Origin: Canna indica
Lineage: Eukaryota > Streptophyta > Magnoliopsida > Zingiberales > Cannaceae
Reading direction: 5' to 3'
NCBI GenBank assembly: GCA_034359265.1
Contig: CP136890.1
Span: 90,297,501-90,361,500, forward strand
DNA length: 64,000 bases
Part shown: one piece after another, positions 31,077 through 44,790 of the stretch
Numbering within the stretch: position 1 is the first letter of the stretch
How the letters are laid out: each line of letters begins with the position of its first letter
Position numbers and translations under genes: made by a program
The notes under the pieces: model-generated
What the model saw: the letters and a program-made list of their open reading frames with translations, nothing else
What the model was told of the DNA's origin: nothing
Database searches by the model: none

Positions 31077-33600
31077 TTGCTAATGTAGCCAATGAAGAAT
31101 TTTTAACTTTCAATAATTTTTAATGTTGATTTATTCATCATTTAGTTGAAAGCATTCACTTACATCAATTTTCATTTCAAGCAATCAATGTTCATTACCA
31201 AATTTAAATATGAATTAAATAAATATTAATTCTATATGTTGGCATAATGTTATTATTATTTCTTTTAACGTCTAGCATTTCTAGTATCCTATTTAAGTTT
31301 AAATGTTGCTAAAAAATTTATTTCATTCATAGTTTGTTTGGAAATTTAAAATGTATTATATTTAATGTATTTAGTATTATGACAAACAATATAAAATTTT
31401 GAGCTTGAATACGTAATAAAGATTTGAAAATTCTCAAATTCATATTTTTTTCTCAAAATCTCTGGAATACCCTCGAGTTTAGTCCGGTATTCGATTCCAA
31501 ACTTTTGTAAAAGTCTGAACCTACTAGTTCAACAATTTTGAGAAAATTTGAAACCTATTATAGTTTCAAACGATTCTGCATGTTATCAACAATATACGAA
31601 ATAAATTTATTAAAAACACTGCATATTTCATAATCAACGTTATAGTTATTAAACAAATGATGAATTGATCTTACTTGATTTAATTTTATATTTTTGAAAA
31701 AATTTGAACCTACTATTTTATAGACTTTTATAAAAGTCTCGAATCGAATACGGGAGTTTCGATTAATTAAGCGGGTCTCGGCCCAAGATGCAATCATTTG
31801 GACTCCAGTAGAATATGGGAGTTTCACACGAAGTTTACGGCTTGGCTCTGGAAAATGATCTTATCTTGGGCAAAAAAGAAAACCAAAAAAGAAGCTTGTT
31901 TCCAAGCTCCACTCGAATGGGCTGCTAGTAGATTGGATTTGTTGGGGATGGCAAGTTAACACCGTGGGTAGGCTTGCCTTTCACTCGCTCTTGCACATTT
32001 TGGCGGAACGTAAACGTTATAGTATAATCTTTGAGGAAAAAGAAAAATGGAAAATCGGATTTGCAAAGATATGCAGATTAGACTGAATTCTTTGCACTAA
32101 GATGCAATCATTTGGACTCCAGTAGAATATTTTCATTTCAAACTATCATTTGCACTTAAGTTGAGAGCATTTTGAAGATTTTGAAAAAAGAAATTATGAA
32201 TCTAAGAATTTTTATATTCTTATTATGAATATGAGAATTTTCATGATCCATATTATGATTTATGAAAATTGCTCTGAAATTTTTAACTTGTATCATAGCT
32301 GTTAATTTTCATTTGCATAAATTTTCATTTCAACTAATCAATGTTTATTACCTAATTTAATACTAATTTATTTATCATTAATTTGGAGCATTTTTTTTGC
32401 ATAAATTTTCATTTCAAACTATCAATGTTTATTACCTAATTTATATAAGAATTAAATTATACAAATTTAATTTATGAGTATAATTTATTTTTTGATTCTT
32501 TTTTAACTTTATGTTGATTTATTCATCGAAGCATTTATTTACATAAATTTTCATTTCGCGTAATCAATGCTCGCACCATATTTTAACATATATCATTATC
32601 AATATCATATTCAAGTTTGTATGTCTAAATTTTTTATTTAATTCGTTGTTTCTTTGAAAGTTTAAAATGCATTATATTTGATACATTTAATATTATGACA
32701 AATAACTTAGATTTTTTCTTTTAGTAATTTTAATATTAATTTATTCATCGTTTAATTCGGAGCATTTATTTTCATTTGCATGACTTTCCATTTTGACTAA
32801 CCAATGCTTATTACCTAATTTAATATTATTTCTTCACCATTTAATTTGGTTCATTCATTTGCATTAGATGATAATTATTTGCATAAATTTTTATTTCGGC
32901 TAATCATTGTTTATTACCTAATTTAAATAAAAATCAATTAATATTAATTTTATGTGTGGGCATAGTATTAATTTTATTTGCGAGGATAACATTATTTTTT
33001 CTTTTTAACATCTAGCATTTTTAATTCATATTTAGAAGCAAATTTTGCTAATGTGACCAAGGTAGAATATTTTTAACTTTTAATAATTATATTACTGATT
33101 TATTTATAAGCATTCATTTCCATTTCAAGTAATCAATGTTCATTACTTATTTAAATACATGTTAAATAATATTAATTTTATATGTGGGCAGAATGTTATT
33201 ATTTTTATTTTAACAATTAGCATTTTTGATATCCTTATCAAGTTTAAATGTCATTATAATTTTTATTTCATTCATTATTTCTTCAGAAGTTTAAAATGTA
33301 ATATATTTAATATATTTAATATTAAGACAAAACAAATTAGAATTTTTTGACTTTTAATAACTTTAATATTTATTTATTCATCATTTTACTTCAAAGCATC
33401 CATTTTGATTTTCATACATTTCCAGTTCGACTAATCAATGCTCATTTATTCTTATTTAATTTGAAGTATTCATTTGCACTGCATGAATCCATTTGCATAA
33501 ATTTTCATTCCAATTTTTAATTAATTTTGTAAATACTAATTAGTATAAATTAAAAATATTATCAGCTTGTTGAAAGGAAACAACTCTTAACTAAAGACAA
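31077..33600. repeat. Degenerate AT-rich repeat block
   Basis: Variants of CATAAATTTTCATTTCAA, ATCAATGTTTATTACCTAAT, TTATTCATCATTTAATTTGG and ATATGTGGGCATAATGTTAT recur every 200-300 bp (for example near 31140, 32310, 32410, 32540, 32870, 33110 and 33410). The same words occur near 14500-14680 and between the two LINEs. No coding potential. The family is unknown; it is the substrate into which both LINEs inserted. Confidence 0.6.
31785..32130 (+). repeat. 32-bp direct repeats flanking a 282-bp segment
   Basis: The 32 bases at 31785-31816, containing GATGCAATCATTTGGACTCC, are repeated exactly at 32099-32130. The segment between (31817-32098) is less AT-rich than the repeat block around it. 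It could be an insertion with a long duplication or a local tandem duplication. Confidence 0.7.
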
Positions 33601-33662
33601 ACAATTTGTTCGAAATATTTAGGTTACACCCAAGTCGACAGCATGCGAGGTCTGATAATATT

Positions 33663-33831
33663 TGTTACGATCCGCTTGATGAGAGCCTTGACCCACCAAT
33701 TTCATAGGCCAATTTAGTTATTAGCCTAATTAAAATGCTCAAATTGAAGTTGATGATAGCACACTCATGAAGTCTTATAAGCCAACATCACACTCACATA
33801 ATTCCCGTATGGGACTAAACTGGGTATTATA
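33663..33831 (-). repeat. Solo LTR of the TRIM family
   Basis: Reverse-orientation match to the LTRs at 28127-28804: TGTTACGATCCGCTTGATGA, GAAGTTGATGATAGCACAC, TCTTATAAGCCAACATCACA and GGGACTAAACTGGGTATTAT. It has diverged from those copies by eye and has no internal region on either side. Confidence 0.8.
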
Positions 33832-34600
33832 ATAGTTATTTGTTTTGGTACTATGTATTTATTACTATATTTTTATCTTCTTCATCCACTCGTATTTCTT
33901 TCATCTCTCTTGAATTGAATACATATTTTTATGTTAAAAAAAAAAAACATTATTTTTTATGGTCAACCAATCATATTTTTTAATATTTTTGAGGGAATGT
34001 ACTTGGGAAATTAATTATCAGAAATAGAAGTTTAATTTATTCAACGATTAATAGAGCAGGAATTATACATTAGCTAGCATTGATTCCCATGGTATAAATC
34101 TTCAAAATTAGATAATACATTTAAATCTTCTCAACTTTAAAGTAATATTCTAATTAAATATACATGATGAAAGTATATATGTATATAATAATATATAATA
34201 ATAAATGAATAGAGCACATATATGCCTCGCTCCTAGGAGTCACACAGATCACTATAGTATATATATAACCAAAAGATAGTGAAATTCATTGACTGTCACT
34301 TCACCGTACGAAAAGATAACAAACAAATATTACAAAAAATGCACAAGGTGAATACCACACAAAATATAAAAAAATACATGATACAACACAAATGGAAAAA
34401 TACACATTTGTGAGATTTGAACCTCAGGTCAACTAGACATGTAGGTGATGTTACTATCATTTTTATTATAGTGGATTCATAGATAATTATAATATATATT
34501 ACCATATCATCAACGGCAAATTAATATTATATATATATATATGTGAAGTCAGAAAATTATTTCAGAAGAGACAAAATATAAAATCATATATCACATAATC
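33832..34600. other. AT-rich intergenic, nothing recognised
   Basis: Contains short AT runs (34140-34200 and about 34530-34548). No protein similarity, inverted termini or RNA gene seen. Confidence 0.4.
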
Positions 34601-34610
34601 AATTACATAA

Positions 34611-34880
34611 TCATATATGAATCACTGCCACGTTAGAAGGAGGCGAAATAATTGAATCGGCTGCGATTACCCAAGATCCTGTGGTTCCTTTTCCAAGGAC
34701 TCCAACTAAGAGGAAATCAGAATTGTTCCAGGAAGACAATGAAGTGATGCCACCTATACAAGTGAAATTGTAATTGTTAAAATTAATATGTTCATGAGAT
34801 TCAATTTGTGAATGACATAGCACGCAAGTTGTGTCCGCCACAATTCCTGTTGAAGCAAGTCGGTCTCTTGTTATTTAGTA
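34611..34880 (-). pseudogene. LINE zinc-binding domain scrap
   Basis: TRDRLASTGIVADTTCVLCH followed by SQIESHEHINF is the start of a zf-RVT domain from a plant LINE. It degenerates below about 34750. It is a different copy from LINE-1 and LINE-2. Confidence 0.6.
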
Positions 34881-35439
34881 GTACAAATAATTTTTTTCTT
34901 TAACAACATCTCATCCTATACTTAAGAATCCAAAAGCAGTATATATAGTTAATGTTTAACTAGATTTGAGGTCCTGATCTTGTCAATCTTAATTGTGAAT
35001 CACATCCTAACCATTTTAGTAGGAATGAATTAGATGCTTTTAGACATCTTATTTTATTCTGATAACATACAATGGAGGTTGGCTCATTATATCAATGCAA
35101 ACATGGATTTGGTTTCTGGTGATGTAGGAGCTTTGACAAGGGCTGCTTCCTTGAAGGAGGAACCATTATTTTTTTATTAGATAAAACAAAAACTTTTTTT
35201 TTCTAGGGTGCATTAATACTTTGTTAATTTACATCACTTGAAAGTTGATTGAGAACTATCTGAATATGGTTGGGAGGTGATTGGCATGACATCCAGAAGA
35301 TTTTAAATTATGATATATTGAATCATTGTACGCTTTTTCTTTGTGTGATGGATCCAAAGAGAATTTTGCATAATGACCGAGTGTTAGTATGTAAACCGAA
35401 AACACTTTTGGTTAGCAAAAATAATCTCAGTTTCATTTT

Positions 35440-35890
35440 ATGATTTATTTTTGGATTGATATGCTCGCTGATTTGGGTATTATTGCTAAAAATACTCAAG
35501 GAATTTGTGTTTATGCTGCTAGCATCTTCGTGAATAATGTTGATTTTGCTATTCTTTCTTAGGCTCATGCTATGCTTCACTATGTTCAGCAAGCAGTTTT
35601 AATACATTTGAGTAATGTTATTTTTGGAAGTGATTTCAAAACACTGGTTGATGCTATTCTAGATCTTTGTGCTATCCTTTCGAGGTTAAAGCTGCCATTG
35701 TCCAGCTTATCCGAAGTCTTTGAAATAAATTTGTAAGTTAATCGTAGTTTTGTTTTTTGCTTCCGTGAATATAATAAAGCATCCCATTTGGCTGCAGTTA
35801 GGGCCCGATGCTTACAGGAGTCAAATATTTGGATTTTTGTTAGATTTTCGAATTTAGATGAACCTTTACTGTTGGATATTGCTTAGTCCT
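35440..35890 (+). pseudogene. LINE RNase H domain scrap
   Basis: DMLADLGIIAKNTQGICVYA, a stop, then AHAMLHYVQQAVLIHLSNVI, FGSDFKTLVDAILDLC and FREYNKASHLAAVRARCLQE are the order of motifs in the plant RNase H-like domain, on the plus strand. This is opposite to the scrap at 34611-34880. No other domains of this LINE are recognisable from 34900 to 35430. Confidence 0.65.
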
Positions 35891-36687
35891 TAGTATGTAA
35901 TTTTTGTTTTGGGAAAAAAAATTATACACATCTACATTTAAGATGTTGCACGCATATGCTAGAGATCGAAGACTATTATGATAGATTTTTTTTTTCTTTT
36001 TATTACTGAATTTGGTTGACATCATTTTTCATGAGGTATTATTGTCACGTCCCTCCTATGGCCATTCCCATTAAGGTGAATAACAACTAAGAGAACGTAC
36101 AACTAGAATACTATACAACACGAAAAACTAAGAAGCAATGATGAATTGAACATTAATAGAGGAAATAAGAAGAGTACATTTTTTTTACAATGGAAAAATA
36201 TACACAATTAGGAATTATACATTTCTAACAAAGAAAAATCGACATCAAAGTACACTTCATCTATTCTATTTAACTAGACGTCTCCCAATCTACCAACCCA
36301 TACCCACAAACTAAATCAAGCACGAATGAGTCAACATAAGGCCGAGTAGGATAAATGCCAATACGATGAATCACCAAAGTAAATAGCTTAATATGAATGA
36401 TGCATAATAATTTTTGCATATTAACTCAAACTTATGTTTAATGTTATCTCATATCAACCAACACTAAGTCACTAACACATTACTTATATATATAATGCTT
36501 CAAATGATCAAACACCACAACAGGCAAATCAAGGTACAAATATAAACCTACTATCACCAATATCACTATACCTCTAATCATGAGTTATTAGCTAGACTCT
36601 ACATAAAATCTTTAATCGCCTTTATCAGTCGAGAGTAGAAAATGGACATGAGCTCATTAGGATTCACTTAGCACTCTTGCACCCCGA

Positions 36688-37177
36688 TAAGGATGGCAAT
36701 CGGAACTGGTTAACCGATCTATAAAGTTTGATTTCACAAAGTAAATTTGTGGTTCAATTTCGATTAGAGAATATAAAAAACAGATTAAATTCAGTTCGAT
36801 TTCGATTACTTTTTCACTGATAACCGAAATCGGTTAGATATTTCGATTTTGGTTATCGATTATCCATGGATAATTAGTATCTGAAATCACTATAATTAAC
36901 TATTTTAATAATCTTTCGATATTCCTTAATCTAATTTTCTAACTAGTTATCTTTTTACTAAATAATTAATCGGTTAGTAAACAGATAACTAGTTCTATTT
37001 GCACCGAACTAATATATTTCAGTTACCCATCGAATAATCACAACCGAGTTGGTTTTATTTTTCGGATACTAGTTTATGTAATCGAACGGTTCAAGTTTTC
37101 GATTAATAGGTTCTTAATTTCGTTTCAATTTCGGATAACCACAAAAAATGCCATTAATCGAATCATTGCCACCCCTA
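36688..37177. mobile_element. hAT-like MITE with CGGTTA words
   Basis: The left end TAAGGATGGCAATCGG and the right end CATTGCCACCCCTA are inverted matches. Inside are many variants of AACCGAAATCGGTTA and CGATTACC. Flanks CACCCCGA and CACCCGAG are similar but not identical as an 8-bp duplication. About 490 bp, non-coding. Confidence 0.7.
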
Positions 37178-37674
37178 CACCCGAGAGTGGTCTTCCTCGC
37201 TTGTTCGTAAGGGGAGAACGACTATTCGAGGCACTGTGCATGGCCTCCACGTCGTAGTGTGTCATTGGATAAATCAATATCCCACTCAACAACTTCCCCG
37301 GGGTTCAATGAGTCACAAAATGTGTCCTCGTCTAATAGCTTGATGACTAAGGAGTAAGGAGCGCAAATAGATCAACAATTTACACCATATATAGCACTAA
37401 GAACACAATAATACTCCTTATAGCTAAAACAACACTAATATATATCCAACACTATCAATACTTCTGTAACACTTTTAATTATATCGACATATGCACAATA
37501 ATGCTAACTTATATATGTAATTTGAATTAACCTCATACCATAATAATAATAACCCAAGTAACACTAATGTCATATGAATAACCTAACATCATATGACACT
37601 AATAATATCATAAGTAATAAATTTTTCAATCATTACACATTCATAAATAACAACATACACAGTCTAACAATTAT

Positions 37675-38330
37675 ATCGGGGGAGCCACGTGGAGGGGAGG
37701 GCCCCCTCAAAATTCAAATTATCTTATTATATATGGAAAAATAAAATTTGCCCCAATGTATATAATATTATTATTCTTTTATCTTTAAAATAATTTTTTT
37801 TGCATTAGTGTTTTTATCTTTTAAAATAATTCAAAAATTAATAAGTAAAAATGCTAAGTCCAATTTATTTTTATCCTCATTTATTATTATTATTACTCTT
37901 TTTTTTTAACGTTGTTTGTATGTTGTCTCTTCCTTGTTCTCATAATTTGATGTATTTTTATCCTCACATATGAGCTTCATTTACAAGCAACTACAATCCT
38001 CGCCCACACATGGTCACATTAATGTGCATCGGTCTGACGCGTAGGTCGTTGGCCTCCAACACATATTTGTTAAGAGAAATATTTTTCAATACAATTGATA
38101 AAAAAATTATTATGCAATGCTATCAACGCATAAAACTCGTCAAGAGTAATTACTTTATATATTTTTAAAATATTATGATATATTTTGTTTTTATAAATTA
38201 TGCATGGATGATATTTACTAATTTTTATAATAATATAATGAATTATCTTTTGAAAAATATATTAATTGTCTATCTTTAAGTTTGCTCCATTAATTTTGAT
38301 TCATGGCTCCGCCAAGTATCACTGCTCATG
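37675..38330. mobile_element. Unclassified insertion flanked by CAATTAT
   Basis: CAATTAT occurs at 37668-37674 and 38331-38337. The insert starts near GGGGGAGCCACGTGG and ends near CATGGCTCCGCC followed by ATCACTGCTCATG, so GGAGCCA/TGGCTCC is an inverted subterminal word. No ORF. The superfamily is unclear. Confidence 0.5.
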
Positions 38331-38759
38331 CAATTATCTAAGCACATGTATCACAAAAAGTTACAAGGCTAATATGCTCGTTAACGAAGAACACCTGTAA
38401 GAGAGCTCTAAAGGAAATGAATTTAAGCACCAAAGGAAATTGATAAAGTAAAAAACACTAATTATATAAATAACATAAGTGTATAAGTGATCGAATCCGC
38501 TCCTGGTAGCAATTATTAACACATTAGGTCTATATCATTTATCAAGTCGTTAAAATGATTCCTCTATTCTTAACAACAACGATGAGATTATAACAATATA
38601 TTTCTTTACTCTTTAGTATTACGGAATCACGGCGACTATATCTTCAGCCTATCAAGCTACTGCTCCCAACGTTATCATAGAGCTGAATGGACAAGTTGAT
38701 GTTATTTTAACTACATATGTAAAAAAACAAGACTTTTCATACGTAGGAATAAAGCAAGA

Positions 38760-39112
38760 ATTATGAAAATATAAAGGTGTGATTGAAAATCGTTTTAAAT
38801 TTTAAGAGAGAAAAGTACAAAAAACCAAAATAAGACTTTTTAAAATTGAGAGATCGACTAGAAACTTTGTGATCAAAATAAAATTTAAACCACATTATAC
38901 TAAAAACACTACCGACCATGCAACAGTAAATAATAATAAAGTAATTACCGATCAATTGAGTTCAACTAACCTTACCAGCATTGTTTGTTTCATAAAATGA
39001 AAAATATATGATAAAAAATAAATTTTAATTTCTTATTTATTTGATATTTGAACTAGAAAAAAAAGAATATAATTAGAATAACATAAAATTAATATTTTAT
39101 TAAAAAACAAAA
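38760..39112 (+). repeat. Segmental duplication, copy 1 left block
   Basis: Matches 51608-51958 in the same orientation, sharing AAATTTAAACCACATTATAC, AATGATAAAGTAATTACCGA-like and ATAAATTTTAATT stretches. Around 38780 this copy lacks the 5.1-kb Harbinger element, and around 39105 (AATATTTTATT) it lacks the Pack-MULE present in the other copy. Confidence 0.75.
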
Positions 39113-39330
39113 AAAATAATTTAAAAAATAAAATACTAACTAATATTTTAGAATATAAGCATCTTGTATAATATTATGATATATAATTTAAAAAATAATA
39201 ATTAAATGAGATACTAACTAATGTTGGACCATGGAATAATATAAAATATACTGTATTAGTAATACACCAATAGACCACGTTTCTCTTCATTAGTGTGCGT
39301 TAGAAAAAGCGATTACACTTCATCCACTTA

Positions 39331-41305
39331 GGGGGCGTTTGGTTGTAAGTGCAAATGCTGTAACTTTAGTTGCAGCATTTAGATAAAAAATTTGTTTGGT
39401 TGGCTGTAAAAGCATTTTGCAGCATTTACTAATTGCAATTTGCATTTCTAATATCATTTGCGGGCCGCAAATGTAATTGTAGCCCAAAAAGCCCGCAATA
39501 CAAGAATGCGGGCTGTAAATGCAATAATTTAAATTTTAAAAAATATTTAATTTTGGTGACTTAGAGTCATCGGATGCATACATGATAAATATCAAAATTG
39601 TAGATTTTCGAGCGCTCAACGTGATGATAGTGTCTGATTTTAGATTTGACATCGTTTGATATATATTTTAATATATTTTTAGTATTATACAAAAATTAAA
39701 AATTATTAATTTATCATACTAGGTTTGACAAATCATGTCGGGCCTAAATTTTTGGCCCGGCCATAAAAATTCTTATCAGGCCCGGCTCGAAATAATTTAT
39801 GCCCGCCCTGGAAAAACTCGTGCCCGGCAAGGTCCGAAAAAAATCGTGCACAACTAGGGCCATCCTGGACTGGCTCGGTGGGACCCGAAAAAAATCGTGA
39901 ATGACCCTGTCCGAAAAAAATCATGCACAGCTCGCCCCGGCTCCGCCCGACCCGAAAAAATTTGAACCCAACTTGGTCCAAAAAAATTTGTGTCCGGCTT
40001 GGCTCGTAAAAATTTGTGCCCAACTCTGTTCGGCTCGGCCCAACACAAAAATAATCGTGCCCGAATCGGCTCGAAAAGATTTGTGCCCGACCCAGCCCAA
40101 AAAATTCATCTACGGCCTAGCCCGGCTCGGCCCGACCCGAAAAAATTCGTGCCTGACCCGGCACGAAAAGATATGTGCCCGACCCGAAAAAAATTCGTGC
40201 CAGCTCAACCCGAAAAAATTCGTGCACGATTGGCTCGGCTTAGCCCAACCCGAAAAGATTCGTGCCCGGCCCGCCCCAAAAAAATTTGTGCCCGGCCCGG
40301 ATCGAAAAATTTGTGCTCGGCCCAGACCGAAAAATTTGTGCTCGGCCAGGTCCAAAAAAATTCATGCCCTGCCCTGTCTGGCCTGAAAAAATTCATGCCC
40401 GACCCGGCCCAAAAAAATTCGTGCCCGGTCTAGTCTACCCGGAAAAATTCATTCACGACTCGCCCCGCATCGGTCCGACTCGAAAAATTCATGCCCGACC
40501 TGAAAAAGTTTGTGCCCGACCCGAAAAAGTTCATGCCCGGCCCGGCCCAAAAAATTTATGCGCAACCCGGCTCAAAAAATTTGTGCACAGCCCTGCCTGG
40601 CTCGAAAAAATTGGTGCCCAGTCCGACCTCGTCTGGCCCGAAAAAATTCGTGCCCGTTCCGGGGTGAAAAAAATTGAGCCCAGCCCAGCCTGCCCGAAAA
40701 AATTCGTGCACGACCCGTCCCGGTTCGGCCCGACCTAAAAAAATTCGTGCCCTACCCGGCCCAAAAAATTTCGTGCTCTGCTCGGCCCGAAAATATTAAT
40801 GCCCGGCCCAACCCAAAAAAATTCGTTCTCAGCCTGTCTCGGCCTGACTCGACAAAATTCGTGCCCGACCCAGCTCGAAAATATTCGTGCCCGGCCCGGC
40901 CCGGCCCAAAAATATTCGTGCTCGGCCCGGCCTGAAAAAACTAGTGCCTAGCCCGGTCCGAAAAAATTCGTGACCGGCCCTGACTTAAAAAAAATTGTGC
41001 CAGGCCTGGCCCGAAAATATTCATGCCCTGCTCGAAAAAATTTGTGCATGGCCCGATCTCAAAAAATTATACACGACCGAGCCTGATAAAATTTGTGTCC
41101 GCCCCGGCCTGAAAAAATTCGTAAGATGCAAGTTGCGTGTGTAATTGCAACTTCTATTTGCGACTAATCAAATGCTTGCAAATAGAAGTTGCAACTCTAC
41201 TTGCGGGCAACCAAACGATATGCTACAAAATTTATTTGCGGGCATTTATTTTTGCATGCAAATAGATTTTACAGCATTTGCACTTGCGAGCAACCAAACG
41301 CCCCC
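39331..41305. mobile_element. PIF/Harbinger-type element carrying a GC-rich minisatellite
   Basis: Ends GGGGGCGTTTGGTTGTAAGT and, in reverse, GGGGGCGTTTGGTTGCTCGC, each followed by GCAAATGCTGTAA. They are flanked by the 3-bp duplication TTA (39328-39330 and 41306-41308), which is diagnostic for PIF/Harbinger. The element is 1975 bp with no transposase. Subterminal parts contain several GCAAATAGAAGTTGCAAC-like words. The core (39725-41120) is a degenerate array. It lies about 1.2 kb beyond the eL22 stop codon. Confidence 0.88.
39725..41120. repeat. Minisatellite of GCCCGGCCCGAAAAAATTCGT-type units
   Basis: About 50-60 degenerate units of roughly 20-30 bp in which CCCGACCCG or CCCGGCCCG alternates with AAAAAATTCGTGCCC. 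The array is very GC-rich in blocks against an AT-rich surround. It leaves long open frames on both strands (Ala-Arg-Pro-x-Lys-Lys-Phe repeats on the plus strand). These are side effects of the repeat rather than genes. Confidence 0.85.
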
Positions 41306-41308
41306 TTA

Positions 41309-42100
41309 ATGAATTTACACGTTCAAACCTTTTATATTTATAATTTTTTTTATATAAAAACTGCAAATATTCATCTTAAAAATATTTATTATTAAAAACA
41401 AAAAATTGTAAATATGTCTTAACTGAAAATCAATAATTATGCATGTGGATAAATATGAACTTAAAATTAGTTTATTTGCAAAAAAATTGAAAAATTATAT
41501 ATACAATTATCGATAATAGACTAAAATATAATATTTTATAATTTTACAAACTTATGCAAAATACAAATTTTAAAAAAATTATAATCGAGTAGTTTAAAAA
41601 TATACACGAATAATTTTTATTGTATAATTACTTATGTTAGTCTTTTTTTTAAAAAAAAGAAAACATATATGCAATTTATAAAATTAAAATGTTTAAATTA
41701 AAGAAGAATATATATATATTTTTAAAAATGTATTTAAATAAAAAATATAATATTAGAGAATTACGATAAAATACAATAGCTATTGTACATTTTCATTATT
41801 GATAATTTTAATTTTTATAAAATATACATCTTTTAATTGATAAATAATGAAATATAAATTTTTTAACATAAATATAAAATGTAAAACTAATCAAAATATT
41901 TTCTTAATTAGATTATGCTAATTTGCACCAAAGACTATATTATCAATTAGGAGGTTAATGATAGACATGTTAGCCAATTTGCATCAAACACTATATAGTA
42001 CCAATACAAAAGAGGCTAATGATAGTCATGTTAGCAAATACAGACTATTAATAAGCAGGTCAATACAATACAACTTACCAAAAAAACCCTACAGATATCA
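41309..42100. other. AT-rich DNA downstream of eL22
   Basis: Very AT-rich. Two related blocks with ATGCTAATTTGCACCAAAGA and GTTAGCCAATTTGCATCAAA near 41915 and 41970 suggest a short local duplication. No gene recognised. Confidence 0.4.
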
Positions 42101-42104
42101 AATT

Positions 42105-42463
42105 TTTGTCAAACTTCAAACATGATATAGAATAGTTCATCTTGAACGTCTCTCCAGTTGGCACCCATTAAAATCTTGTGGCACGAACATTATGTTCTAC
42201 GCGATTACACAGGTTTTTCAACAGAGAAGCAACAGAAATGGCAGTGCCACAAATAGCACTGCATCTCCATTTTACTAATGGACACTACAGAAGCTGAGCT
42301 AAATGGAAAAGTAACAAAGTTTAAACACAACAATGCATAATGATATGAACCTTTTACATAAAAAAAACTAACCAACAAAGCAAATTCCGTCCATAATGAA
42401 AGAAACCTTCTACATCTCAAAAATGAAGCAGCAAAGCAAGTACCGGAAAGACAATAAAGACAC
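42105..42463 (-). other. eL22 3' untranslated/downstream region (segmental duplication copy 1, right block)
   Basis: Directly follows the eL22 stop codon. The part 42105-42273 is repeated at 63832-64000, including TTGGCACCCATTAAAATCTT and GTGGCACGAACATTAT. Preservation in both copies suggests it is part of the transcribed 3' end. Confidence 0.65.
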
Positions 42464-43857
<1,394 letters not shown>

Positions 43858-43950
43858 CGTCTCTTCCTGTCAAACAAAGCCGTTGCCTTTTACCGAGCGA
43901 GTAGAGTAAAGGTGGTAAATAGAGCTGCTTATTTAAACAAGTGAGCAAGG

Positions 43951-43959
43951 AAACCCTAA
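43951..43959 (+). promoter_or_regulatory. Telo-box in the eL22 promoter
   Basis: AAACCCTAA about 95 bp upstream of the eL22 start codon. This element is typical of promoters of plant ribosomal protein genes, where it supports expression in dividing cells. Confidence 0.65.
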
Positions 43960-44790
43960 CCATCTGCTAAGGGGTCGGGTTTTCTAACGGGTGAAACATC
44001 TGTTTGGGTCTCATTTTTCAATCCGAATAATTAATTAGCCGTGGTTATCTTGCTTCCCAAGCAGCACCCTGCACTCCCATCTAACACTACAAATAATGTA
44101 TCATAATTTAGAGCAACTGCATATTTTATAGTATTTTATTCGCCTTTGCAATATAATATTACTTATTTTAGTATGTGAGTTATCGAATGAAAATTATAAT
44201 GCATTAAAATAGCTTATTACTTGATTGATTAAGAAAAATAGCATGTCTCTATCCTTTGTATATATATGGTTAAGAAGAAATATTCCAATAAAGAAGTTCG
44301 TGACCATTTTCTTTTTACTGTTGTCTTGGACAGCATTGATGCGTACACGTGTAGCTCAAATCCGAACCTTAGAGATTAGATAAGGAGAATCATATTTTAA
44401 AATGAAAGATAAATTCAAAAATATTAATATTTAATTATAAATTTAAAAAAATTGAATTTATTATGAATCTAAAAAAATTTCAAGTTCATATTATATGTTT
44501 TTAGGTAATTGCTTAATATATTTTGAACTCGTCGTAATTGGATATCAGAGACATGTTTATAATTGGATACCGATGATCCATTAGATACTCAACTCGACAT
44601 TAAACGATGGGGTAGATCAAGATATCCAAAAAAAAAAAAACTAAATCAAGAAAAAAAAAAATCAATCAAAATTTAACTCATGTACGACTTCACTAAAACA
44701 ATGCCACTAACTAGACATCATTACATTTAAGCTTTGCGCGAAATGGTTAAAGTATTATTGTTCGAGTTAAAGAATTTTTTAGTTTAAAAT
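43960..44790. other. Intergenic region upstream of eL22
   Basis: AT-rich. Holds two A-runs (about 44628-44640 and 44651-44660). No gene or clear transposon recognised. Confidence 0.4.

Larger units (their letters stand above)
36038..38740. other. Repeat-like region, possible LTR remnant
   Basis: TGTCACGTCCCTCCTATGG at 36044 looks like the reversed end of a gypsy-type LTR, but no matching end or partner was found. Two small elements (36688-37177 and 37675-38330) lie inside. No genes recognised. Confidence 0.3.

Noticed and set aside
39901..40935. Long overlapping ORFs on both strands rich in Ala-Arg-Pro-Lys-Lys-Phe
   Set aside because: They follow the minisatellite unit and exist in several frames and on both strands at once; no start context, splice sites or protein family.
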